A stretch of DNA of 64,000 bases from Pseudarcicella hirudinis (GTDB taxonomy: Bacteria; Bacteroidota; Bacteroidia; Cytophagales; Spirosomataceae): positions 389,670-453,669 of the forward strand of contig NZ_FOXH01000002.1 in the NCBI RefSeq assembly GCF_900115665.1, written 5' to 3'. A model generated the notes under the pieces. The model saw only the letters and a program-made list of their open reading frames with translations, did not search any database and was not told the DNA's origin. Position 1 is the stretch's first letter. The number at the start of each line of letters is the position of its first letter. This document shows, in pieces, positions 35,051-43,451 of this stretch. The translations under genes and the position numbers were made by a program.

Positions 35051-38047
35051 ATGACTCTTAACATTACCAAAAGGATTTTTGGCCTTTCGTGCTTATTGAT
35101 TCTGCTTAGTTTCTACGGAAAAGCACAGGTTTCTCTTCAAAATTTATTACTCGAAAATCAGACTAATCCGATTGGTCTTGATACCAGAGACCCACGTTTT
35201 AGCTGGAGTCTTCAGACAGACAAGCGGAATGTAAAACAAACGGCTTATGAGATTCTGGTGAGTACTGCTGCAAATGGCAAGACTCCCGTCTGGCAGACAG
35301 GAAAAGTTAATTCTGATCAGTCGGTGCATATTCTTTATGCCGGAAAAAGTCTGGAATCCGGTAAACGGTATTTCTGGAAAGTCAGGGTCTGGGACAATCA
35401 GGGAAATGTGTCTGCCTGGAGCGAACCGGCTTTCTGGCAAATGGCTTTATTGAATAAATCAGACTGGAAAGCTCAGTGGATTGAAGCCGGATTTAAGGAA
35501 GATACCATAAAACGCCCTGCACACTTACTGAGAAAGGCTTTCTCTGCTGCCAAAAAAATAACTTCCGCTACGGCTTATATTACGGCTCATGGTATGTATG
35601 AGGCCCATATCAACGGCCAAAGGGTAGGAGATGCGTATCTTACTCCGGGTTGGACGAGTTATAACAAAAGACTTCAGTATCAGGTATATGATGTCACTAA
35701 CCTTCTGAAAACCGGGAAAAATGCGATCGGAGTTACTTTGGGTAATGGCTGGTATCGCAGTACAATCGGTTTTGTCGGAAGATCTAACTATTATGGTAAA
35801 AAACTGGGTTTGTTGCTCCAGCTGGACATTACTTACAGTGACGGTTCTAAAGAAAGTATAGTGTCTGACGGAACCTGGAAAGCTTCAACCGGCCCGATTC
35901 TCAGCTCTGAAATTTATTTCGGGGAGGTTTATGATGCCAGGGCATTTAAATCGGATTGGGCAACGGGCAGCTTCAATGACCAGCAGTGGTCGGGAGTTGA
36001 GGTAAAAGATTATGCTAAAGATGTGTTAATTGCTACTTATAATGAACCGGTTCGCAAGCATGAAGTATTCAAGCCGGTAAAGATTTTTTCTACACCAAAA
36101 GGTGAAAAAGTAATAGATTTTGGTCAGAATCTGGTGGGATGGGTTGTCCTAAAAGCCAATGGAAAAGCCGGAGATAAAATCGTTTTGTCACATGCGGAGG
36201 TGTTGGATAAATTCGGAAATTTTTATACTGATAACCTACGCACCGCTGATTCGAGAAATACTTATATCCTGAGCGGAGGAAAACAGGAAACCTTTGAACC
36301 GCATTTTACCTGGCAGGGTTTCAGATACCTGAAAGTAGAAGGAATAGACGGAGACCTTAACCCTGATAATTTTACTGCGGTAACCTTGTATTCGGATATG
36401 AAACCGACAGGCACGTTTACTTCTTCCAATGCTTTAATTAATCAGTTACAGAAAAATATCCAATGGGGACAAAAGGGCAATTTTCTTGATGTGCCAACAG
36501 ATTGTCCGCAAAGAGATGAGCGTTTGGGCTGGACTGGAGACGCACAGGCTTTTTCACGTACAGCTGCATTCAATTTCGGAGCGAATAGTTTTTTTGCCAA
36601 ATGGTTGAAGGATGTAGCTGCAGATCAATTGCCGAATGGTGCCGTTCCGGCGGTAATTCCTAATATTTTAGGGCCATTTGCCGGAGGTTCCGGCTGGTCG
36701 GATGTGGCAACTATTGCTCCCTGGAATATGTACCTGGCTTATGGTGATAAAAGAATTCTGGAAGATCAGTATCCAAGCATGAAAGCCTGGGTGAACTATA
36801 TTAAGGAGCAAAGTAAAAATGACCTTTGGAACTCAGGGCATCATTTTGGCGACTGGTTGTTCTACAGACCCGGAGATGATAATGACGGAAGATCTGCTGT
36901 TACCGATAAGTTTTTAATTGCACAGTGTTTTTATGCCTTTTCCACAGAATTGCTCATAAAAACTGCAAAAGTGCTTAATAAACCGGAGGATGTTGCCCAA
37001 TATTCTGATTTATTGAAAAAAATAAAGGAAGCTTTTCTGAAAGAATATTTAACCCCGAACGGCCGTCTGGTTTCGAGTTCTCAGACTGCATATGTACTGG
37101 CTTTGAATTTTGATATGCTTCCCGAAGGAATGAGAGAACAGGCTGTTCAGCGTCTGGTGGAAAATGTGAAAAGTTATGGAAATCACCTGACTACCGGATT
37201 TTTGGGGACACCTTATTTATGTCATGTTCTTACCCGTTTTGGCCGTACAGACATTGCCTATAAATTACTTTTGCAGGAAACCTATCCATCCTGGTTATAT
37301 CCTGTTAAAATGGGAGCAACAACAATTTGGGAGCGTTGGGATGGTATTAAACCTGACAGCACGTTCCAGAATGTCGGTATGAATTCATTTAACCATTATG
37401 CTTATGGTGCAATCGGTGACTGGATGTACAGAGTAATGGCAGGTATTGATACGAAAGAGTCGGGAGTAGGTTATAAGGAAATTGTAATTAAACCACATTT
37501 GGGTGGTAATTTCAGTAATGCAGCAGCGGATTTGCAGACTTACTATGGCACAGTTGTTTCTCATTGGAAAGTAGAAAACAAGCAACTGCAATTTGAAACT
37601 ACGATTCCGCCAAATACTTCAGCGACAATTTATATTCCGGCATCGGGCGTTGAGGATGTGAAGGAAAATGGTAAAAGTCTTGCTGAAGTTGCTGACATAA
37701 AGGTGGTTGGAAAAGAAGGAGATTATGTGGTAGTAAATGTCGGATCGGGGAAATACCAGTTCAGTTCAAATGTCAATCAGCTTTTCAAAGAAGTTAAATT
37801 AGGAGACTATGCCGGTAAATATGTTACAGCAAGTGCTCAAACCAGAGAAATAGAAGTAAGTGTCCGTAACAACGAGTTGGTTATTAAAGGAGGAATGGTT
37901 TCAGGGACGGCAAGTCCGATTGAAGGGAAACCAGATGTTTTTGAAAACGGAGATGCGAAAATTAAATTTATCAGGGATGGACAGGGGAAAGTTTCTAAGA
38001 TAAATATTGAAGTAATGAGCTTTTTAATTGAAGGAACAAAAGAGTAA
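35051..38047 (+). CDS. GH78 alpha-L-rhamnosidase
   Basis: 998 residues with a signal peptide (ending near YGKAQV). The Fn3-like N-terminal domain (NPIGLDTRDPRFSWSLQ) and rhamnosidase concanavalin-like domain (TAYITAHGMYEAHINGQRVGDAYLTPGWTSY) lead to the catalytic (alpha/alpha)6 barrel. The barrel has DCPQRDERLGWTGDAQ near 486-501 (general acid glutamate) and GATTIWERWDGI near 755. About 85 residues after the usual GH78 end (from FKEVKLGDYAGKY) form an additional small beta domain. It is monocistronic and without SusCD partners. It would remove terminal alpha-L-rhamnose from plant or bacterial glycans in the periplasm or outside. Confidence 0.93.
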   Translation: MTLNITKRIFGLSCLLILLSFYGKAQVSLQNLLLENQTNPIGLDTRDPRFSWSLQTDKRNVKQTAYEILVSTAANGKTPVWQTGKVNSDQSVHILYAGKSLESGKRYFWKVRVWDNQGNVSAWSEPAFWQMALLNKSDWKAQWIEAGFKEDTIKRPAHLLRKAFSAAKKITSATAYITAHGMYEAHINGQRVGDAYLTPGWTSYNKRLQYQVYDVTNLLKTGKNAIGVTLGNGWYRSTIGFVGRSNYYGKKLGLLLQLDITYSDGSKESIVSDGTWKASTGPILSSEIYFGEVYDARAFKSDWATGSFNDQQWSGVEVKDYAKDVLIATYNEPVRKHEVFKPVKIFSTPKGEKVIDFGQNLVGWVVLKANGKAGDKIVLSHAEVLDKFGNFYTDNLRTADSRNTYILSGGKQETFEPHFTWQGFRYLKVEGIDGDLNPDNFTAVTLYSDMKPTGTFTSSNALINQLQKNIQWGQKGNFLDVPTDCPQRDERLGWTGDAQAFSRTAAFNFGANSFFAKWLKDVAADQLPNGAVPAVIPNILGPFAGGSGWSDVATIAPWNMYLAYGDKRILEDQYPSMKAWVNYIKEQSKNDLWNSGHHFGDWLFYRPGDDNDGRSAVTDKFLIAQCFYAFSTELLIKTAKVLNKPEDVAQYSDLLKKIKEAFLKEYLTPNGRLVSSSQTAYVLALNFDMLPEGMREQAVQRLVENVKSYGNHLTTGFLGTPYLCHVLTRFGRTDIAYKLLLQETYPSWLYPVKMGATTIWERWDGIKPDSTFQNVGMNSFNHYAYGAIGDWMYRVMAGIDTKESGVGYKEIVIKPHLGGNFSNAAADLQTYYGTVVSHWKVENKQLQFETTIPPNTSATIYIPASGVEDVKENGKSLAEVADIKVVGKEGDYVVVNVGSGKYQFSSNVNQLFKEVKLGDYAGKYVTASAQTREIEVSVRNNELVIKGGMVSGTASPIEGKPDVFENGDAKIKFIRDGQGKVSKINIEVMSFLIEGTKE

Positions 38048-38067
38048 GAAGTTTCCTGAATGCTTTC

Positions 38068-38133
38068 AGCCTTTTCCATTGCCGGAATTTTTTGGATAAA
38101 ACCATAGATTCCGGTAATGAAAAAGGCTTTTTT
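38068..38133. terminator. Bidirectional terminator with long stem
   Basis: A 21-nt arm at 38068-38088 pairs with 38108-38128 at 19 of 21 positions. It lies between the convergent GH78 and DUF2059 genes. Confidence 0.8.
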
Positions 38134-38136
38134 GCT

Positions 38137-38571
38137 TTAGTTTTTCTTCATTCTTTTCATCACTCGTTCACCGATTTCCCTTCCCCAGACAGACCCGGCG
38201 GCAATAGACTCGGTCATAAGGGCCGGCGTTTCCCGGATTACTTTTTTCCCGATCGGTGATTCATAGAATTTGTTCAGTTGTTTGATTTCGTTCAATGAGT
38301 AGTGCCTGCCGTAAATCGGGGCATACATATTCAATAAATCTTCGTCTTTTATTTCTTTTATAAATTCATCAAAAAAGCCCTCAGGTAAGTTTGGATTGGG
38401 TGTTTTCTTCATTTGCTGAATCATTTGATTCATACCGGTTCTTGCCATATCAACTACACCGGTTAATATCATCAGTTTCTTAATTTCCTGATTTTTTTGG
38501 GTAGTCGTATCTGCCTGAGAATAACTGAAAAAAGGGGATAAAATAAGGAGTGTTAAAAGGAATTTCTTCAT
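38137..38571 (-). CDS. DUF2059-domain exported protein
   Basis: 144 residues with a signal peptide (MKKFLLTLLILSPFFSYSQ). The rest is the helical DUF2059 pattern: KLMILTGVVDMARTGMNQMIQQM, then DEDLLNMYAPIYGRHYSLNEIKQLNKFYESPIGKKVI. The domain is widespread in exported bacterial proteins of unknown function. Monocistronic on the minus strand. Confidence 0.85.
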   Translation of the reverse strand: MKKFLLTLLILSPFFSYSQADTTTQKNQEIKKLMILTGVVDMARTGMNQMIQQMKKTPNPNLPEGFFDEFIKEIKDEDLLNMYAPIYGRHYSLNEIKQLNKFYESPIGKKVIRETPALMTESIAAGSVWGREIGERVMKRMKKN

Positions 38572-38856
38572 GAATAGTTTCTGTATCTGGTTTACAATTT
38601 TGAACGTATAAATGTAATGAAAATTGTAAATAGGTTAGATATGAGATTTAAGACGAAAGATGGATGAGCAAAGAATCTTTGATTTGCAGACATCTGAATA
38701 TCCATTTACTAAATATCTGTTCTAATAATTGACTCTTTTTCAGTGTTTTAGTATCTTAATACAGGATTCTCTGAATTTCATATAGCAGAATTTGTTTTGG
38801 GGGAAATGAATTCAGAATCATTCGGGGGATCTTTTCACTCCTAAACAGATGCTCTC

Positions 38857-39354
38857 ATGAAAAAGATCATGTTTGTTTTGTTATCTCTGCTGCTTGCTTT
38901 GTCAATTATTGCCTGGAAATTTAAAGAGGGCGGAGATAAAGCCAACGGAACAATTGTGTATAAATTGAAAGCGAAGACTTTTACCGGAAATCTGAAATAT
39001 GTGTATCTTTTTGAGGCAAAAGATCAGTTCAATCCTTCAGAAACTTTCAGAAAGCTGGTTTTTTCAGGGAAAGACTTAACGGATAAAATTAAGTCCTGTA
39101 AAGATCTGAGTTGTCTGGAAGGGAATCTGGGAGAGGGTTTTTCGCTGGATCTGGTAAAAGGATCAAGATATAATTACTGGATTGTCTTAAACGGACAAAT
39201 GGTTCAATATTCCGGCTCATGTCATCCTGAAAGCTTGATTACAACGGTTAATTCTTCTTCCAGGATTTCAGGCACTTTCCAGCAGGATGATTCCGCAGCA
39301 GGAGGACCTGTAATTAAAGTAAGTTTTGATGCTACGCTTTCTAAGAAATTCTAA
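38857..39354 (+). CDS. Exported hypothetical protein
   Basis: 165 residues, not recognised. An N-terminal hydrophobic segment (MKKIMFVLLSLLLALSIIAW) is a signal peptide or membrane anchor. The rest is predicted mainly beta with two or three cysteines (KSCKDLSCLEG, SGSCHPE) that could form disulfides in the periplasm. It stands alone, ended by a terminator shared with the convergent GH32 gene. No function can be inferred. Confidence 0.65.
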   Translation: MKKIMFVLLSLLLALSIIAWKFKEGGDKANGTIVYKLKAKTFTGNLKYVYLFEAKDQFNPSETFRKLVFSGKDLTDKIKSCKDLSCLEGNLGEGFSLDLVKGSRYNYWIVLNGQMVQYSGSCHPESLITTVNSSSRISGTFQQDDSAAGGPVIKVSFDATLSKKF

Positions 39355-39447
39355 AATCCAGACTCGCCGAATGGCTTTTTGAAGGTTGATATATATTGTT
39401 GAACCAGAGTTATGAAAAAGTAAGAGGCTAAAATACCTGACATAAAA

Positions 39448-39479
39448 AAATAGCGGGAGCAAGATTTGTCCCGCTATTT
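39448..39479. terminator. Bidirectional terminator
   Basis: AAATAGCGGGA (39448-39458) pairs perfectly with TCCCGCTATTT (39469-39479) with A- and T-runs outside. Confidence 0.88.
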
Positions 39480-39498
39480 AAAATTTCAAAACTCTATT

Positions 39499-41016
39499 CT
39501 ACCAACTATTAATCTTCAGTAAGTTTATAACCGATTCTCCTCCTGAAGAGGAAATACTTAGTTTTCCTTCTTTTTTAAGAGGAAAAACCAGATCCGTCAG
39601 CGTTTTTTCTCCATTTTGAGCAAAAACTTCGATGATAGATTTGTCCGCAAGAACTCTCAGTTGAAGTTTACCATCTTTCAAAGGCACTCTCACTTTTTCC
39701 ACACTGGCAAATTTAGGATTGAAGCTTACATTTCCGGAATGTGTTCTATCCAATGAAAGCGTTTGTTCAGAAACGTCATATCTGAGAACTGTTTCTTCGT
39801 CTGTACTCTGAAGTAATTTTAATTCAAAAACCTTTGCCTGCTGCGGTTTTAGGGTTAGTTCCAAATCGAAGATATTTCCACGGAAGGGTACTTCATAATT
39901 CGATGTTACTTTCAGATTTTGGGTTGAAAATGCTTCTTTTTGACCTTTTTTCAATTCAGAAACCGGCCACTGAATTAATTCAAATCCTTTGGCAGTTCTT
40001 TTAAGAGATAATTCCCGCGGAACAGAGAATGCTCCGCGCCATTCACCTCCTGTTGGAATATCATTGGCATATTCCCAGTCATTTACCCAGCCCAATAAGA
40101 TTTTTCTGTCGTTTGGAGCATTATTAAATGTTACTCCGGCAAAAAAGTCTTTCCCGAAATCTACATATTCCGGCTCTTCGTAAGCCTGATCAGGTTTGAA
40201 TGATTTTCCATCAAATTCACCCACAAAATATTGCATCCCCGGATATAATTCCTGCGGATTTCCTGATGAAATGAACAAGACCCATTTTTTGGTTTTTTCT
40301 CCCTGTACTGAAACCTCTATCAGATCCGGACATTCCCAAACCCTTGCGGTATTTCCTGCTCTTCCCCAACGGCTCATGAACTTCCAGCTTTTCAAATCGT
40401 GCGATTCATAAAAATAAGCCTGCTGACGGTCTGCTTTTGAAACAGTCATGACCCATTTTTGCTGAGGAGCATACCAGAATACTTTCGGATCCCGGAAATC
40501 CTTACTTTTCAGATCCAATACAGGATTCTGTTTATAATACTGCCATGTTTTTCCATCGTCTCCGCTGTAAGCCAGGTTCTGGTGCTGGTAAATCGGTGCA
40601 AGGTTCCTGTGAACAAAAGCAGTATAGATGGCAACCAGTCCATTGGTTTGACCTTTGGTGAAAAAGCCTGAGGAATTTTGTTTGTCAACCACTGCGCTTC
40701 CCGAAAAAATCATAGATTCAGAGCCGTCAGCATTGTTGTACTCAGGCAAAGCTAATGACAAATGATTCCAGTTGATGAGATCGGTACTTGTGGCATGTCC
40801 CCAGCTCATATGTCCCCACTGATTGCCAAATGGGTTATATTGATAAAACAAATGGTATTTTCCGTCTGAATAAACCAAACCGTTAGGATCGTTAGTCCAG
40901 TTTTTGGGTGGTGTAAAATGATATTGCGGACGATAATCGGGTGTTTCTTTCTGGGCGAATCCTGTAATGGAAAGGCCCAGTAAAAGACTTACTATAAGAC
41001 TATACCTGAAATTCAT
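39499..41016 (-). CDS. GH32 beta-fructosidase (levanase/inulinase type)
   Basis: 505 residues with a signal peptide (MNFRYSLIVSLLLGLSITGFAQ). Family 32 motifs are complete: WTNDPNG at 40-46 with nucleophile Asp43, FRDP at 174-177 (transition-state stabiliser) and WECPDL at 227-232 with the acid/base glutamate. A C-terminal beta-sandwich follows. It hydrolyses terminal fructose from fructans or sucrose-like sugars in the periplasm. Its start overlaps the fructokinase gene end by 17 bp, so it is the third gene of a porter-kinase-GH32 operon. Confidence 0.95.
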   Translation of the reverse strand: MNFRYSLIVSLLLGLSITGFAQKETPDYRPQYHFTPPKNWTNDPNGLVYSDGKYHLFYQYNPFGNQWGHMSWGHATSTDLINWNHLSLALPEYNNADGSESMIFSGSAVVDKQNSSGFFTKGQTNGLVAIYTAFVHRNLAPIYQHQNLAYSGDDGKTWQYYKQNPVLDLKSKDFRDPKVFWYAPQQKWVMTVSKADRQQAYFYESHDLKSWKFMSRWGRAGNTARVWECPDLIEVSVQGEKTKKWVLFISSGNPQELYPGMQYFVGEFDGKSFKPDQAYEEPEYVDFGKDFFAGVTFNNAPNDRKILLGWVNDWEYANDIPTGGEWRGAFSVPRELSLKRTAKGFELIQWPVSELKKGQKEAFSTQNLKVTSNYEVPFRGNIFDLELTLKPQQAKVFELKLLQSTDEETVLRYDVSEQTLSLDRTHSGNVSFNPKFASVEKVRVPLKDGKLQLRVLADKSIIEVFAQNGEKTLTDLVFPLKKEGKLSISSSGGESVINLLKINSW

Positions 41017-41908
41017 GGTTTGGAGCAGATTGTAGGATAAAAGATTGTATTTGTGATTCGGAAATAGCCGGTGTTGCGCCCAGGTAAGTGGCGACTAAAG
41101 AGCCGGTTGCACAGGCAAAAAGCAGATTTTCTGAAGGTTCTGTTTTGTTCAGATATCCTTTCAGAAGTGCTGCAAGGAATGAATCTCCGCTTCCGATTGT
41201 GTCTTTTACCTCAACCTTAAAACCTTTGCAATCATAAAATTTACCATTCTGCCAGAGTTTTGCACCATTTTCTCCTTTGGTCACACAAAGTGCTTTTAAA
41301 TCGTATTGTTGGATCAGGTTAGCCATCGCCTGATTTTCGTCGGCATATTCTTCATACCAGCTTGAAATCTCGGCCAGTTCATTATGATTCATTTTAACAA
41401 AATCGGCCTGCTTCAGCAAATATTCTACCGTTTCCTGATTGTAATAAGGAGGTCTGAGGTTTACATCAAAAACTTTCAGATTCGCCTTTTTTAGCAAATG
41501 ATGCAGGGTATTCTGTGAACTTTCACTTCTCGCCGCAAGACTTCCGAAGATGAATACTGCGGCATCTTCTACTGCTCTTTCTGAAGTTTCATCGAGTTGG
41601 ATATAATCCCAGGCAACAGGATGTACAATTTTATAAGTTACTTCATTTTTATTGTCAACATTTGCCTTTACCACCCCGGTCAGGTGGGTTTGACCTTGCT
41701 GAATAAGGGAAGTGTCAATATTCTTTTCAGACAGGAAATCAAGTAGTTCTTTGCCCAGTTCATCATCCCCGACCCGGCTGATGATACTTACCTGAAGTCC
41801 TAAGTTTTTAAGGTGTACGGCCACATTCATAGGCGCGCCACCCGGCTGTTTGCCTGAAGGGAGCATATCCCACAGCATTTCGCCAAAGCAAATGATGTTT
41901 TCGGTCAT
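41000..41908 (-). CDS. Fructokinase (PfkB family)
   Basis: 302 residues. GGAPMNVA at 23-30 is the N-terminal PfkB signature with substrate contacts, and DTIGSGDSF at 236-244 is the second signature with the catalytic aspartate and anion hole. Middle segments (NLRPPYY near 150, VKMNHNELAEI near 171) fit fructokinases. It phosphorylates imported fructose to fructose-6-phosphate. It starts 5 bp after the porter gene and overlaps the GH32 gene, so the set is one operon. Confidence 0.92.
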   Translation of the reverse strand: MTENIICFGEMLWDMLPSGKQPGGAPMNVAVHLKNLGLQVSIISRVGDDELGKELLDFLSEKNIDTSLIQQGQTHLTGVVKANVDNKNEVTYKIVHPVAWDYIQLDETSERAVEDAAVFIFGSLAARSESSQNTLHHLLKKANLKVFDVNLRPPYYNQETVEYLLKQADFVKMNHNELAEISSWYEEYADENQAMANLIQQYDLKALCVTKGENGAKLWQNGKFYDCKGFKVEVKDTIGSGDSFLAALLKGYLNKTEPSENLLFACATGSLVATYLGATPAISESQIQSFILQSAPNHEFQV

Positions 41909-41913
41909 GATTT

Positions 41914-43245
41914 TTAATGAGCGACGAAAGTTCTTTCTATTTTTTCGAGTGAAGTTCCTTTAGTTTCCGGCATAATTTTCCAGACAAAAAGCAATTGTAA
42001 GACCATCATGCCTGAGAAGAATAAAAAGGTAATACCGCCACCAAAATATTCAGCAATTGAAGGGAAGCTGAATGCCACAATAGCGGCCATAATCCAGTGC
42101 GTAAAACTTCCCAAAGCCTGTCCGTTTGCTCTTACTTCATTAGGGAATATCTCAGAAATAAATACCCAGATTACCGCTCCCTGAGAGAATGCAAAGAAGG
42201 CAATGTAAACAAACAGAAGAAGTGGTACAGTCAAGCCGCCGAAATCCTCGGTGAAAAATGCCCTGGCAACAAGTCCAAGTGTAAGAATCAAGCCTACAGA
42301 GCCGACAAACATCAGGTTTCTTCTGCCAAATTTGTCGATGATATTAAGCGCAATCAGGGTAAAAGTCAGGTTAATTAATCCTATTCCTGCCGAAGAGAGC
42401 AGGGCTGAACTTTTTCCTAAACCTGTCATTTCAAAAATCCTCGGAGCATAATAAATAATGGCATTAATGCCTGAAACCTGGTTAAAAATTGCAAAAAGTA
42501 CGGCTAAGGTTACAGGAGTTCTGTATTTTGAAGAAAACAATCGTACACTACCTGCGGATACTGTAGTTTTTGATGACTCAATGATGTTGTTGAGGGTATC
42601 ATCTGCCGATTCTTTATCGATAATCTGAAGAATGCTTCGGGCTTCGTCAACCGCTCCTTTTTTTACCAGCAGCCAACGGGGGCTTTCCGGAATGTTAATA
42701 ACGGTAAGAATATAAAATAATGCCGGAACAGCCTGAATACCAAGCATCCATCTCCAAGCCTCATGCTCAATGTTTTGTAAAAGAAAGTTGGAGAGATAGG
42801 CAATCAATATTCCGAAAACCACATTGAACTGAAACATTGCAACCATTTTTCCTCTTGATTTTGAAGGGGAAATTTCAGTGATATACATAGGGGCAGCTAC
42901 CGAAGAAGCACCGACGCCTACTCCACCTAAAAATCTGAAGATTAAGAAAAAGCCCCAATCGGGAGCCAGGCCAGTACCAAGAGCGGAAAGGAAATAGGAA
43001 ACGGCAATCCAGAATAAAGTCTTTTTTCTGCCGAATTTATCGGCCGGAATTCCACCAAACATTGAACCCAGTACTGTTCCTATGAGAGCAATTGAAACGG
43101 TAAGTCCATGTTGAAACGGATTTAGGTTCCAGATAGACTGGAGTGTCTGCTCTACTCCTGAAATAACCGCAGTATCGAAACCGAAGAGGAAACCTCCCAA
43201 TGCTGCGGTAATTGACCAAAGTAAAATCTTCTTTTTGGGATTCAT
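41914..43245 (-). CDS. MFS sugar porter (fructose/hexose)
   Basis: 443 residues from the ATG at 43245, preferred over a start 18 codons upstream because MNPKKKILLWSITAALGGFLFGFD is the typical family beginning. Sugar-porter motifs are GGFLFGFDTAVISG, DKFGRKKTL near 70, the PESPRWL motif near 185, GINAIIYYAP near 255, and the terminal PETKGTSLEKIE. It has twelve predicted helices. First gene of the fructose operon, next to the sensor protein that probably controls it. Confidence 0.93.
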   Translation of the reverse strand: MNPKKKILLWSITAALGGFLFGFDTAVISGVEQTLQSIWNLNPFQHGLTVSIALIGTVLGSMFGGIPADKFGRKKTLFWIAVSYFLSALGTGLAPDWGFFLIFRFLGGVGVGASSVAAPMYITEISPSKSRGKMVAMFQFNVVFGILIAYLSNFLLQNIEHEAWRWMLGIQAVPALFYILTVINIPESPRWLLVKKGAVDEARSILQIIDKESADDTLNNIIESSKTTVSAGSVRLFSSKYRTPVTLAVLFAIFNQVSGINAIIYYAPRIFEMTGLGKSSALLSSAGIGLINLTFTLIALNIIDKFGRRNLMFVGSVGLILTLGLVARAFFTEDFGGLTVPLLLFVYIAFFAFSQGAVIWVFISEIFPNEVRANGQALGSFTHWIMAAIVAFSFPSIAEYFGGGITFLFFSGMMVLQLLFVWKIMPETKGTSLEKIERTFVAH

Positions 43246-43451
43246 AGGAATAAGTACCAGGTTAATGTTTGTTAATTTAAAAATGGTTAATAGTATCAAA
43301 AATTAATTTTGATGTTCAAATTTACGCAGGCATTTCCGTATAGGTATTTCTCTTTTCTTTCAAAAATTATCAAATTTTAAAATACATGTAATTGTTTGTT
43401 TATCAGTTACTTAAATGTATAATAAATTATTGCAATTTCAAAAATGTTACA

